A DNA stretch of 64,000 nt, taken from contig JADNRV010000065.1 in assembly GCA_015499995.1 (NCBI GenBank), positions 1-64,000 on the forward strand, read 5' to 3'. This DNA comes from Flammula alnicola (taxonomy: Eukaryota > Basidiomycota > Agaricomycetes > Agaricales > Strophariaceae). The position numbers and the translations under genes were made by a program. The notes under the pieces are model-generated. The model saw only the letters and a program-made list of their open reading frames with translations, had not been told where the DNA came from and ran no database searches. Below are positions 20,722 through 32,645 of this stretch, piece by piece; the stretch's first letter is position 1; each line of letters starts with the position of its first letter.

Positions 20722-23477
20722 TCATATATCGTGATCTGAAGGGCACATCACATATATCGCAGTCTGGCTAGGAGAGACTAACATATTGGGCAGGATTAAA
20801 TAATATTGTTTTGAATTAAAATTTACGGTCCCCGGAACATGCCCACCCTTCCCCAGACCCCTGTTAATGATTCGAGAAAGGCGGGAAAAGTTGAAAGCAA
20901 CCATGTCCAAAGTGAAAATAGCAGGCATGTGTGTATGACTGCTGCAGCAAATGACTGCCTCATAATTTACCATCAGCAAATTGGGGAGATAGGTATATGG
21001 CCTTATCCCACCATACAAGGGATTGGCAAGGACCAGAATGTGGCATAATCCTTATAAGCCCATAAGGTGACGGTAAAGATGCTTAGTGCGGGGTGTGTGT
21101 GAACTACTAGATAATCAAGTAGTCGCTTTCAATAGACTTGTAAGGTCTATTAAAGAGATACTATCAAATCCGACTTGCTTCACTATTAATAACTACTTTA
21201 CTACACTCAAACACCCAAATCAATGTTTAGTTGACTTAGTTCGTCCAAGGGGAGGATAATAGTTTTATAATATCGATACCTGATAGTAGGTGCACGATAA
21301 AAGAAGGTGTTTAACTATGTAACGGCTGAAGCAAGGCCTTAGGCGCGTTTATAGTCAATGGGTCGTTTTAAGTCCAATAGACTTGTGTAAATTCTGGTCT
21401 GGTACTCGGAAACTAGTGCTCTACTAACTGATCTTGCTTTGTCTTGTTCTCCAATTGAGAAGATGGCTCTATGCCCTTTAACTTGTCTTTACTTGTCTCA
21501 AAAACTATACTTGTGGAAAGAGGCGCGCAGATGTCTTATCTGCTGACACTACAGTCCCTTAACAATGGCCAGAGGCGCGTAGACGCTTTGTCTACCGACA
21601 CTACAGTCCAGGTCCCCAGATGTCCTTTGACAAAGGGTAGGTTTTGAACAAGTCACTTAGACAGGTTCCTTGGCTTATAACTCTCTTTACTTGTCTTGGC
21701 GAATCACTTAGACACGCGTTCTCGTCTTAACAGTTCGTTTATATCGTTACTTGGTTTCTTTTTATATTATGGGACTCTCGCTTTGAAGCTACTTGGTACT
21801 TAGAGGTGAAACACTTAAGATATAACTCTTAAGCGCTTGTATCTCGTGGGTGGTAAATTGCTTGTGTTCTATGGTGTTACAGGGCTGCTTATATACTACT
21901 GAGATGATATATTATTACATAGACGCAATGACGAGAATATAGAGATTTCATGGGCATTTGTGCGTGAGCGGCGGCCTTGTGGAGTACCGTTTCCGTGCTC
22001 ATCCGCTCAATCATGCCTTTTTGGTTGGATCGGGAGCTCAGATCGTCGTCGGTTCGGCTAACTTAAGCGCCTAAGACTTAATCCTCCTCGACCGCATGGT
22101 ATACAGGCTCGTGACCTTTCGTTTTCATTGGTATCTTGTCCTGTCATTGGCTATAGACTGACCGGAGCATAGACGCGCCTACATCTCGTCGGAGACGCTC
22201 GGGCAATCCACGCACGTTCTGTCTGAGATAATGCTCGTGATTAGGGTTGTAACCCTTCGTCCTCTGTACCCGATACTCTGGTACCCTCGGCATGCATCTG
22301 GGATCTCGCTATGTCGAGTTATGCACCCCGGAAATCTTCCTGTACCCAGTTATTACCCGATATGGTATGTGTTCCCAATTAGGTATCCCTCTGATCCGAG
22401 CTTTGATCGGCGTTGCTACAGGCGCGTCTATGGGCGTCTGCTTTACCCCGCTGTAATCTAGAGATCCGCGCCCTCGCTGTATAGGCCGGATGGTTAAGAT
22501 ATTACTGAAAGGCGCCTATTCCGTACACTTCATTAGATGTATTGACTGTTATCTCAATAGTTACTAATGATAATGTCGTTATTAAACCGCGCATTCCTCG
22601 TTATCTTGCATAGTTTCCTCTAGTCCTTAGTAGTCTTGTCATTGTAATGTCCGGACTTGTAACATTTAGACTACATTGTAAGCTTTACTAAGTGCTAAAA
22701 ATAGCTCAGGTAAGGAGAATAGTATTCCGTTCAGAGCTAGCCGCTCGCGGTCTCTTCAATGGAAGGCCTTATAGCCTTATAAGATTCCGGCTTTTATGGA
22801 ATGTTCACAAGGCTTGTCAGTATTCACAAGGTTTGGGGTGCTTATAAGTCTCATCAGGCCATATCGTGCAATATGCAGCCTCGTAGCTAGATTGGCAAGG
22901 CCAATGATACTTATGTAGAATGTGTCTCAGCTTACATGGGCTTGAATAGACAATCAAATGACAGCGAAGAAACATTAATGAATAACATTGACATGGAATA
23001 CAGGGGAGGACTATGGGCTACAGCACGTAGAGAAAACAATGGACATAAGAATTCCAGCATTCCCCTGCTTGCCGCGGTGAGCTCCAGGATCAGCAAGAGT
23101 GATTGACAGCCCTCGGAAGATGAGCTTTGCAACCTGTAGAGGAAATGTGAGTGATGTCGGAGAGAACTAGGTAGCGCACATACTCAAGATAGAATGTGTC
23201 CTCGAAGGACATCCTTGAGCATCTCGTCTTGATCCAGGATGTGGGTGTGCAAGGAGTGGAGGAATGCGACAAGGAGCTAAAGCAGCTATTTACGTGTGGT
23301 CTGCCACTGCTTCCCGAAAAGCGAAACTATAATCAAAAAGTAGAAATCAGTAAGCAAAGTATTGTGGACACCATTCACGGCTCAGGTGCAGGAGTGGGCA
23401 CTGCTTGTCAAGCCGAGTCTACAGGGGACAAAGAACCAGCTGGGGCATTGGACACTGCCTAATGAGAAGCCCAAGAA
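20722..23477. other. Gene-poor relic DNA, AT-rich
   Basis: About 2.75 kb with no credible gene on either strand. Short frames near 20722-21048 and 22932-23462 have no recognisable motif. Repeated words (ACTTGTCT, CACTTAGACA, GGCGCGTAGAC) between 21450 and 21740 and a TGTAAC...GTAACA outline between about 21319 and 22669 suggest an old LTR or other element relic. I could not prove either. Confidence 0.4.
21521..21613. repeat. Two imperfect ~42-bp repeats, each with a hairpin
   Basis: Copies begin at 21521 and 21573 with AGGCGCG and end with GACACTACAGTCC. Between these is a six-base stem and five-base loop: GCAGAT-GTCTT-ATCTGC (21527-21543) in one and GTAGAC-GCTTT-GTCTAC (21579-21595) in the other. 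Two of the six stem positions changed on both sides, keeping the pairing. Confidence 0.65.
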
Positions 23478-24011
23478 CACCTTAGGTTCCCACCGTAACG
23501 GTCCCATCAGATGACAGGAACCCATCACGTCATGTCAATGGATTTGTATCGCGAAACCTCTATTTCTCTTACCCGCCATTATTCTGGTCCCAAGGTCTTC
23601 ACTTTTACTTTGAAGTCGCTGGGTGGCCTGTGCGATATAGATAAGACTAGATATGAGATAAGGGACTAGATATAGATTAGACTAGATAAGACTAGATACG
23701 GAGAAGTCCGAGATGAGATTACACGGTTATCTTCTCCCAGGCACGTTGTGCTGATGGGCGCCGCCCATTACTCTGATGCCGCCCGTCAGTGTCTATCCCG
23801 CCCTCCCGACCGCTCCCAGGCACACTGCTTTCGCGCCCTTTCCCTTTTTGCTTGCTCGCTGACAGGTCCGTGCACATTCCCTCGCTTTTCCCTTTTCGGC
23901 CTGATCCCTTGTCCGATATTCCCGTCCCGTCCCCTCCCGTCCCGTGCTGCGTATAGGGCCGCTCCTCCGCTCCTCCGCTCCTCCTAGACGCCCCGCCTTG
24001 CCGTCCCGTCC
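23478..24011 (+). repeat. KDZ left terminal inverted repeat
   Basis: 534 bases starting CACCTTAGGTTCCC, matching 32646-33179 in inverse orientation. It holds several ACTAGATA words at about 23646-23698 and a GC-rich inner half with CTCCTCCG and CGTCCCGT runs. Confidence 0.92.
23646..23700 (+). promoter_or_regulatory. Subterminal ACTAGATA array, likely transposase-binding sites
   Basis: Four copies of ACTAGATA in about 55 bases, separated by GATAAG and TAGATT words. The array is repeated in inverse orientation in the right TIR (about 32957-33012). Clustered short repeats near the ends of large DNA transposons usually bind the transposase; this is inference. Confidence 0.45.
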
Positions 24012-24438
24012 TGAAGCGGCTGTCACATCCACCGCATGCTCTTCGTGCTCCTTTGGTTCGTTTCCGCTCTTTATTGTGCCTCTTGCTCTCTCTCTTTTTC
24101 AGTGATCTGACTATTATATCCTCAACGTCGCGTGTCGGTTGTTCTGAACGCCAGCGTGCGCTCGAGTGCGCTCCAACATGTTCATTTTCAGGGACCATAG
24201 ACTTCCCATTTTGTTATAACCGCCGATGCCAAATCAGTAACCGTCAGCAGGTGACAGCCGGTGACAGCTCGCATCAGCGCTGGGAAGAAACGGCAAACGC
24301 CGTGCGTTCTTTTCCCGTTTCCAGGGCGTATTCTGATCACGAGGAACCCTGCCAGCTCACAGGCGACTCTCTCAGTAGCCACCATGTACGCTCATCCTCT
24401 TTCCCCCGACTCTCCATCTTCCTGGCGTCGACGGCGCC
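24012..24438. other. Leader between left TIR and transposase
   Basis: About 430 bases. It contains CAGGTGACAGCCGGTGACAG, a short direct repeat at 24248-24267, and presumably the transposase promoter. Out-of-frame open frames here are not supported. Confidence 0.4.
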
Positions 24439-27400
24439 ATGGGTCTCTCTCGAGGTATCAAGGTTCACGTCGATCGCAGCTTCACTCCTCAGCGTCCTCT
24501 GGCCGCGAGCACAAGTAGCTCGAAACCTGGAGGCAGCTCAAAAAGTAGGGGTAGTCCAAAGCCACTACGAATGAAGCTGAACAAGTCGCGAAGGGAACTC
24601 GCGATCGAGAAGAAGAAGCAGAAGGAGCAGGTGGCCAGTGAGTACTGACCAACTTTCACTAATCAGAACATTTCATGACCGCTTCGCAGTGTTGAGCTTC
24701 GAAGAACGGCAAGATCTTTACGAATCTACGGAGAACGACGTGGACATGGGAGCTGGGGATTGGGTGGACGATATGGATGCTGACGAGCATGATGTCTTGC
24801 TGGCGGTGCCTCCACCTGGCGAAGAGGCCTTTTTCCTTAGCCATGCAGGTGGAGAATCGAAATTGCAGCAGATTTTTACTGAATCTCTGGGAAAACGGTG
24901 AGTCTCAAAGTGAAACTGAATTCACCAATGAGGTGCTAATCTTATTTCAGCAAACGCCACGATTTTCGAACCAGGCAGGATCGTGTGGAGCGGGTAATGC
25001 AGCAGTGGCAAACTCAGCTCCCGGATCTGGTGGACGCGTACCTCGCATACCAGGCGGATGGGCCGACGAAATCGCAACCGAACAGCTCGCAACAATGGCA
25101 TCTGCAGGTCATCAATTTTCTGGGTACGTATCAGATTTCAGATCATCGTTACCGTAGCTTACGGCAACTCAAGGTCGGGAACTTCATCCTTTCACACACG
25201 CACCATCAACCCCTTATGCCTCCGTGACACTCATCCTCCATGGATACATCGGTGCCTCACCTGACCAACCACACCTCGCATTCTCCATAGAACTCCTCGC
25301 GTTCTACCGGCAGCTTCGTCGCGTCCACCCGCGTTTCAGCTTCGATGCATTTGCGAAATGTTTGAATCATTTTCACTTGGTAAGTGGTTGACAATCTCAC
25401 GGAAACGATCATCTGATGAACCCTGCGATCAGGTCGCGCACACGCCGTACTTAGCCGATCAACTCAGTAACACCTATGATTGCTACCTCGCCATCATCCG
25501 GGAAACTGAACGTCGAATCGCCATCGAGCTAGGACGGGAAGATCGCAAATGGGCCTTGAAAAACGTATGTGCGCCATGCCTGTATAAGACGGAGAACGAA
25601 CCGAAGCTCAAGTATGAATTCCTGGCGGCAATGGACGGCAACAACTCGTTGAAGTTGGTGGACAGTACCTATCGAGCGGGCCAGGTTCGAACAGACACCA
25701 GGATAACGGACTCGCCTCGTTGGATACATCCAGAAGAAGTCGATGTGTTCAAGGACGAAGTCGCGAAGGTAACATCTCTCCATCTAGCCTAATTTCATTC
25801 TCATCTTTCCATCAGAGCAATCAACCACCAAGCACCCGTCAGGCGCCTACATCTCACGAAGAAACGGCACCCGAAGACGATCTTGCGACAGAAGAAGTCG
25901 CATGGCTTAATGTTACGGAGCATGATGACCTTGCCAAATGTCTGGATACCTGCGTCGATAGGTGGCGAAATGCAGGCCCCGAAGCACGGAAAAAGATGTT
26001 TGCCCTGTTCGCTATTGCGGGTATTTTCTTGGCGGTCTGTCGGCATGGTCATGTTCTTGCCATATGTGACATGATTCGGAGTGGGGAATTGTACGTGTCA
26101 TCTCATTTCGGCCGCTTTACGTGACGTTGTCATTGATGCTTTCCTAGAATGAAGTATCCCCTTGCAATTGTCAACCGGCTTTTCGAGCTTTACGGAAGCG
26201 ACTTGTGCATCGGTTACGACATTATGTGTGCCTTTTTCAAGACCTTATCGAAAAGCTCTCTTGGTGCAGAGAGCGCCCGCTTGCGATTCCGTGGCGTCGT
26301 TCCCGCATTCCATGGCCACGCTCACAACCGAGGGTGTCAGGTCCACTGGCACCCTCTATACGTTGAAGGTGTCGGCATCGATGACTTCGAAGAATGCGAA
26401 AGGACCTTTTTCCGTTCCAATGAACTTGCATCAATCACGAGGCTGGCAACTCCGTATCACCGGCATCAGCATGTAGACGAACATTTCAATTTCCACGATA
26501 TCGACAAGCATGCGTCTTCAGGTTAGTCGTTATGGTTTCTGATGGAGATGTGGCTGACAGGTTTCGGATGCGAAGGCAACTTCATATATCAGAACTACCG
26601 GCAAGCTCTCGAACGAATTCAGATTGATACGGCTCGACTTGCCGCCCTTTCGACGAAGCTAGGCATCGGTTCTGAGGACTATGAACGTTACCTGGAATCG
26701 GAACGCGCCTACCTAGCAGGACTTCGATCGGAACCGCAGGAAGTGAAGGAAACGGCGGACTACATGGAACTCCTCTTCGATCTCGATGATCTTAAGTATG
26801 TTCTCCTAGCTATTCAGTCCCTGCAATTTACTTACGAGACATTTTGCAGACGAAAATCCGATAATGCTGCCGAACAGTATCGGCAGCGCGACTTTCTCAT
26901 GACGAACCGAGGATATACGGGCAAGCAAATTACCCGGATCACGACTCAGTATCGAACGACTTGGGAGCGGTGGAAGACCAAGAATGAAGAGGTACTTATG
27001 TACGAGGAACAGCATGACATCACCATTCGGTGGACACCAACGTCACAGGAATACAGTAATGCTCTGACCGTCGTACGTGAACGCAAGTACCGCCGGGCAA
27101 TCGACGAGTTGGAAAGATTAGTGGTACAGCGCCTCTTCGAGATGACGAAGTTGGGTCAGAGCGGCGTTGGTAAGCTTGACAATTCTTTAACAACGACATA
27201 TTCTGATTGAATGTAGGTTATAAACTTCGGGAGAAAATCAGCAAGTCCCTCAAGGCTCGGGTCGATGCTATTCAGTCTGCCCTAAAACGATATAATGAGG
27301 CTGCCACGCAGCTCAACCCTCCCCGGACGGCCTTGACATGGGAGGCCGTGATGAATGCTGTCAATGTTGCCGATTTCGACCTTCTCCGCGACACACGGCA

Positions 27401-27920
27401 AGATGTTCGATTGCAAGACTGGGCGCAAGTCGCTAACCGAGAGGGAATGGTCATGTACTTCGGCATCAAGCGAGCAAAAGAAGAGATCTGCCGCTTGAAT
27501 GTCGAGATTCGACGTCTGCTGACTTTTCTGTATGACGACTACGTTGATCACTATCGAGCCGTATCAACGCACATCATCAGGAACCCCCATCTTGCCTCCG
27601 AAATCTCAGCTCGATGGTCGTACCGCGAGCGCTTACATGAAGGCATTGTCAAACGGCTCATCCAGACCAGTAAACTGCCTGGATTCAGTGGCAGCCTTTT
27701 CCACGGCGAACGAATCGGACGCGATCCAATGCTCAATGACGGCGTACCTCCGCCGTCATGGGTAACTCAACTCCTTGGGATTACCCAAATTGAGGTCGAG
27801 TACGAGGAGCAGGCAACCACGCACGTTGACGTTGACGGCCATGGTGATGGGGAGGTTGATACTGATATCTTTGTTGAACTGCTCGAGAATCTGGCCCTCA
27901 ATCAGTCACGGTCTGCATAA
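24439..27920 (+). CDS. KDZ transposase
   Basis: Nine exons: 24439-24637, 24690-24897, 24951-25123, 25174-25379, 25433-25768, 25816-26090, 26148-26521, 26561-27169 and 27217-27920, totalling 1,027 residues; all junctions are in phase. A further 50-odd-base intron near 26798-26849 is optional. A basic N-terminus is followed by an acidic stretch, the block LILHGYIGAS, a CAPC knuckle, and the RNase H-like core. Core motifs are MDGNNSLK (first Asp), GYDIMCAFF (second Asp), VPAFHGHAHNRGCQ and DDFEECERTFFRSNE (acidic residue), then HQHVDEHFNFHD. The C-terminal part from GYKLREKISKSL is the family's helical tail, ending in an acidic stretch. It should bind the long TIRs in the nucleus and cut and join DNA. 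Two introns end in AAG with a weak pyrimidine tract. Confidence 0.88.
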
Positions 27921-29127
27921 TACTTCGTTGTCGTATTCCGTAGTCGCGTTCATACATTCCGTAGTCGCATCCAGTTGCCTTGTACTTTGTAGTCGCATTA
28001 TCTAGTATCGCGTCAAATTAGTCTTTTAATATGTTACATCCCATCGAGTTTGCCTTGTAATCGTAATGTAATGCAATATATATCCTTTTGAATGCTCTTT
28101 TACTTGAATATGAACTTGGGCCCTGTTGCATTATTTCAGACCATGAGAGACGGAGAGAAGTAAGTTTCAGTGCATCTGTGACCTGAAATTCGGTAACTTT
28201 GATGCCTAATTCCCAGTGTTCTGCGCATTCTGCTTTCGATCTCGATCCCTTGCCTCTCAAACCTTTTCTATACTATGCATAAGGCTTCCGCTAACACCCT
28301 TTGATACTCTAAATTGTGTTTCAAGTATCTCAGCCGGCCGGAAAACTGCAAAAAGGTCAAAATTTACCAAAAAAACGAGTATAGTTCATTTGAAAGGGAA
28401 AATTCAGCAGACCTCGGAACTGCAACTCATTTCTTAATCGACCGAGAACTTCGCCTGCTATTTGAGACGCTGTACGTGAGAAAAAGGCAAATATTCGAAC
28501 TGAACTGCCAAAGGACCAGTCACCACAGTTTCCTACCTGTTTCTGTATTCTCTAAGCGAAGGTAATGCTTTGCGGTAAGGATATGGCACACTCCGGAGCC
28601 TTCTTATGCCTCTTAAATTCCATAAACTCACGGAATGAGGCAATTGAAGGATTCAGCATTCTTTGGCGTGCGAGATGACTGCACGTGTGGCAAAAGTCTG
28701 ACTTCATGACATAATCTAAGTCTGATAAGATGCATGTTGGTCTTCCCGTGTGAGCGGTCATTGAACAACCACACAGCTCTGCCCCACCCCCCTCGTCAAG
28801 CCCACAGCACGGTCTAGTTGAAATCATTTTAATTGGGCTGCCGTTATGCGTAATTCAGATTCTCTTTTTATATTCGAGTTCTAACGTTGCCAAACCATGT
28901 CTTGAATTTTTTTCAGGTCTGCAACGGTTAGCATTGAAGTGGTATGCCCATTTTCTTTACCTCGATGAAAGCCTCTTTGACGATTTCCTATCTTAGCCAT
29001 GCCTTCGCCTTTTTTGTCGTCTAGGGATCATTCGCATTCAGCGTTAACCCTGACTGCAGGGACGGGGGTAGCTCCGTCCAACACATAAGGAGAATCAACC
29101 CTCGCGCAGTTTTCCCTACATCCCCCC
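27921..29127. other. Non-coding stretch inside the KDZ element
   Basis: About 1.2 kb between transposase and first cargo gene. Short repeats of TCCGTAGTCGC follow the transposase stop (27935-27970). No credible gene; it likely holds the transposase 3' end and the cargo promoter. Confidence 0.45.
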
Positions 29128-30493
29128 ATGATGTACTCCACTGCTGCGCCTAGTGTTGGCCTTCCCGCTCCTCCTGGTGCTGGCGAACATCCTCCCGCCT
29201 GGCATTTGCTGAAATTCAACCCGATAGGTCTCTGGGGCCTGCGTCGACGCCTAGGCCTCCTCTCATCTGAACCTGGCATCTACAATCTCAATCGCGACAA
29301 ATTCGACACTGCTGATATTGCGTGGATGGCGGCGGGTATGGCTTCCGAAGTCTTGGCCCCTCTGGGTCTCACTCAATTCCCTCCCGAATTCATGATTCTT
29401 CGCAATGGCACACCCTCTGGACAACCTGGCTCAATGGCTCGGTCACAGCTTCGCTCGCGCGTTCAGAGAGCAACATTCGATTTGGTACGTGTATATACAA
29501 TTCGCTATTCAAGTTGTCTAATAGATGGGACAGGCCGCCTTGTGGGATCGTACATTTGGCGGGGCTACCCTTGTCTTGCACGTCGAGGGTACCATTCGGC
29601 CCAACTCCCCCAAAACCCCCGACTTCGTCAAGTCAGACGTTTATTTTCCTGCCCATTTCCTCCAAGAAGACCCACGTTTCTCGCCCATCGTCTCGGACAT
29701 GGTCCAACGTTTTATCGCCGAAATCGGCCTACCCGTCATCGAACGCTGGGAGCGTTGTGCCAGGGCTAGGTGGCCAATGACGCAGGGAGCAGGAAATCAA
29801 GCCCCACCGCCGTATCCGTCCCAGCCTACCCAGCCCACCGCCGTGCCAGCTGGATCCAGCACTTTTGTCTATCACGGCCGTCCTCTCCCACCCCTTGACC
29901 GTGTCGTTGTCATTGATGATGACGATGACGAGTTTGACGTTGACGATTTTACCGCTTCGCAATTGGATGCCATAAACAGCATTGAGACTCATCAGTTTGA
30001 ATTACAGACATTGCGGACTGCCCTTAGCGATACTCAGCAGGCTCTCGATGACGCTTTGGTGCGTGAGCACGATTTGCGCAACCAACTGGATGAAGCAAGG
30101 GTTCGATTGGCAAGCAGGGCTGATGGGGCCACTCCTCATCATCAGAGTGTCCGTCATGCCACGCCTTCTACATCAACCCCCTCTCGCCGCACTCTCCCTC
30201 AGACTTATGCTTCCCCGTCGCGTTCTGGTAATTCTACCCCCCGAAAGTTGTTTACCGGCCCCAGCCCAGCCCCCTCGCCATCTCGTTCTGCCACGCGCTC
30301 CATCGACGCCATCGCGGCGTATTATGACTTTTTACAGGCAAACGAACTCTCCCACTTGAACGCAACCCTTGATACAATTCGTAATAGCATTCCCATGACC
30401 TCCTGGCGCGAGCAGCTCAGTAAAGCCGGTGTCCCTAGCATCCTAACCGAAACCGTCATGGCCTTGATGGCCGCTGCTACCTCTACCGGTTGA
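29128..30493 (+). CDS. KDZ cargo protein B, unknown function, coiled coil
   Basis: Two exons, 29128-29484 and 29525-30493 (a short 40-base intron), give about 441 residues. The N-terminal half contains WDRTFGGATLVLHVEGTIRPN and an FVKSDVYFPAHF block that I associate with uncharacterised mushroom proteins. An Asp-rich run (VVIDDDDDEFDVDDF) precedes a coiled coil (about QFELQTLRTALSDTQQALDD), a Ser/Thr/Pro linker and a conserved-looking C-terminal helix pair (AAYYDFLQANELSHLNATL). No catalytic motif is seen. The frame is uncertain at 29405-29484: the annotated frame is Arg-rich, while the next frame gives the more natural NLAQWLGHSFARAF, suggesting a one-base error or shift. Position between transposase and gene C suggests a transposon-encoded accessory role. 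Confidence 0.65.
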
Positions 30494-30697
30494 TAGTACA
30501 TATATCTGACCCTTGCTCGTCCCTTGTACGTAGCCGTTCACTGTCGTTTCGTCAAGTAGGAGTCGGGTGCTGTCTTTTTTTGTCAACCTTTTTTGTACAT
30601 TCGTTTTAACCATGAATATATTGCCTTGACCCTGTCCGCAACCCTTTTCACATTTTAAATACGCAAAGTAAGAAAATGTACAGTGCAAAAAATCACC

Positions 30698-32146
30698 ATG
30701 CCTGCGTATGCAAGTACCCTCCGCCTCCCTCCTTCTCGTGCGCGCTACACCGTCAGCTCAAAGGCACCGCTCACGGAGGCCCAGCGTAAGGAGAGATCTG
30801 CCGCCTCCCGCAAACGTCAGGACGACATCGACGACGCCGTACGTGAATGGAAGGCGTCTACCGTGACGTTGGCCACAGATCTGGCACGCCGTTTCAACAA
30901 GAAACCGCGGTATTTCTTCGACTTATTTTTCCAAGGTGGTGTTCACCTCGTCAAGAAGCAGACGAAGGTCAACCCGCATAATGCATTTTTATCTATGAAG
31001 GCCCAAGAAATGCGTGACAGTACGTGGCCTCAATTGTTTTCGTGTCTATCTGTAACTAATTAATGTGCAGACGGCGAACAGCCTACCCTGGCATTGCTGC
31101 ACTCCGAGGAACTCAAAGACGAATACAATCAGCTGGACAAAGCCGAGTTAGCGGAGATTGTTGCAGCGCACGATGCTCAAGACCAGCAGCGCAAGCGCCC
31201 AACGGCACAGGCCCGTCTTCAAGACGTCTCGTCGACACTGAAGACTGTCCGTCATCTGGTAATGTTATTTTTCTGCACGGTATATGCTGCTCGCTCATGT
31301 CTTTTTTAGATCAAAGGTCTTCACATGCGTGTCGGTGTCGAGGCTTTTTTTTGTGTCGTACGAAATACCCCTTCTTACCATATGGAGCCTGTCTGGTACT
31401 TTACATCCGAGGCTCTAATGAACTACATGCCCAATGCCGTTCCTATCCACAAGACCTGGGATTTAGCGTATGTTGGCGCGAAGCTTGAGGCTTTCGCAAT
31501 CGCAGGCTGCGACCCCGTCAGTAAGTACTTTCTCTTTCCTTTTCCGGATTCATTCTCAATGTCTCGGCAGATTTAAACCGTACCTCGAAACAGAAGGCCG
31601 ATGACATTAAGTACCGAATTAGGGAGGCGCTCGGGAAAATGCTTAGTATGTTCTTTTTTTATGTGCCTTGTTCGTGAGAATTCACAGCGCCAAGTCGAAA
31701 TCACAGGCGATGTCAAGGCGTTGATGCAATACGTCAATTACGACGAACTTATCGTTCAGAAGTACGGCGTGGAGCTCCAGGGTTGGACTTTTGAAAAGTT
31801 CGTCAACCCGAGCCAGCTTTCCACGTCTCTTCCTGGTCTTCGTCGTCTACTCGATGCTATTAATAGCGGCAGTTGCAAATTCGTCAAGCTTAGTCCACTG
31901 GAAGTCAAGAAGCGACGTGAAGAGTTGCAAAAGAAGATCGATGACGGTGACGTACCTGTGAAGACCCGAAAACCACGTAACGACCGAGGGAAAAAGAGGC
32001 CGCGCGCGAAGGGTAAGAAGCACGCTGCGGCGGATGATGATGATGATGAGGAGGAGGAGGAGGAGGAGGGGGAACACCCTCGGAAGCGTCGCGCTGGGAA
32101 TGCTCCCAAGAGCGCCGAGATCGTTCCCGCCCACGCGGACGACTAA
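30698..32146 (+). CDS. KDZ cargo protein C, basic N-terminus and acidic tail
   Basis: Five exons (30698-31019, 31071-31258, 31310-31520, 31571-31645, 31695-32146) encode 415 residues, all in phase. Start is the ATG at 30698, giving MPAYASTLRLPPSRARY. The first 110 residues are basic and helical, with RRFNKKPRYFFDLFFQGG and NPHNAFLSMKA; the latter is faintly reminiscent of HMG-box proteins. A central domain has RVGVEAFFCVVRNTP, WYFTSEAL, AFAIAGCDP and LIEITGDVKALMQY. The tail has basic KKRPRAKGKK, then a run of Asp and Glu coded by GAT/GAG triplets (32034-32070). I recall this as a recurrent family in mushroom genomes but know no function. A DNA- or chromatin-binding helper of transposition is a guess. 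The last intron uses an AAG acceptor. Confidence 0.78.
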
Positions 32147-32645
32147 TTTCCTCTTTCGCACGTACCTCAGTCGCCTGTCCCTGACTCCTTCTACATTATG
32201 CCTAATATGTCGTATCATAAATTCAATCGGTTTAGCGTAACTCAATATGGTACATTGCGGCAATTCACGAGGCTCGGAAAGGCTGCCACGTTTGCAAAAG
32301 GTACTTACTGCCTCTTCAGGCTAAGCGTGTTCGTACCTGTCAGATGAGCGGCTGATGGGCGCTGAGCGCTGATGGCTTGTGATGGGCGCTGAATCTGATG
32401 GGCGCTGGTTCATATCAACTGTCGCCGTGGTGTCACGGTGCCTGGAAATGAACCATTTCCTTTCACAGTCGCACGCCGGAGTGAGGCCTGCACTCCAAAG
32501 TCCCCGCTGCCTGCATGGCCTGTTATTATATGGGTAGTACTGATGAGCTAACTTGATTATTAATGAAATGTAATAAGTATAATGAGTATACATACATGGA
32601 AGAGCAGAGAACTAAAGACAAGAAGCCAACGAGATGGACACAAAG
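32147..32645. other. Right subterminal region of the KDZ element
   Basis: About 500 bases. Between 32345 and 32408 there are four spaced copies of TGATGGGCGCTG or close variants; a related GCTGATGGGCGCCG lies within each TIR. No gene is supported. Confidence 0.45.

Noticed and set aside
21319..22675. Possible solo LTR (TGTAAC...GTAACA)
   Set aside because: No target duplication or second copy in the window; left as relic DNA.
22932..23462. Short frames just left of the KDZ element (66, 60 and 88 residues)
   Set aside because: No recognisable motif and no convincing splice partners; could be relic sequence.
23719..24198. 159-residue minus-strand frame in the left KDZ end
   Set aside because: Lies in the terminal inverted repeat and is mirrored at 32582-32938; compositional artefact of the GC-rich repeat.
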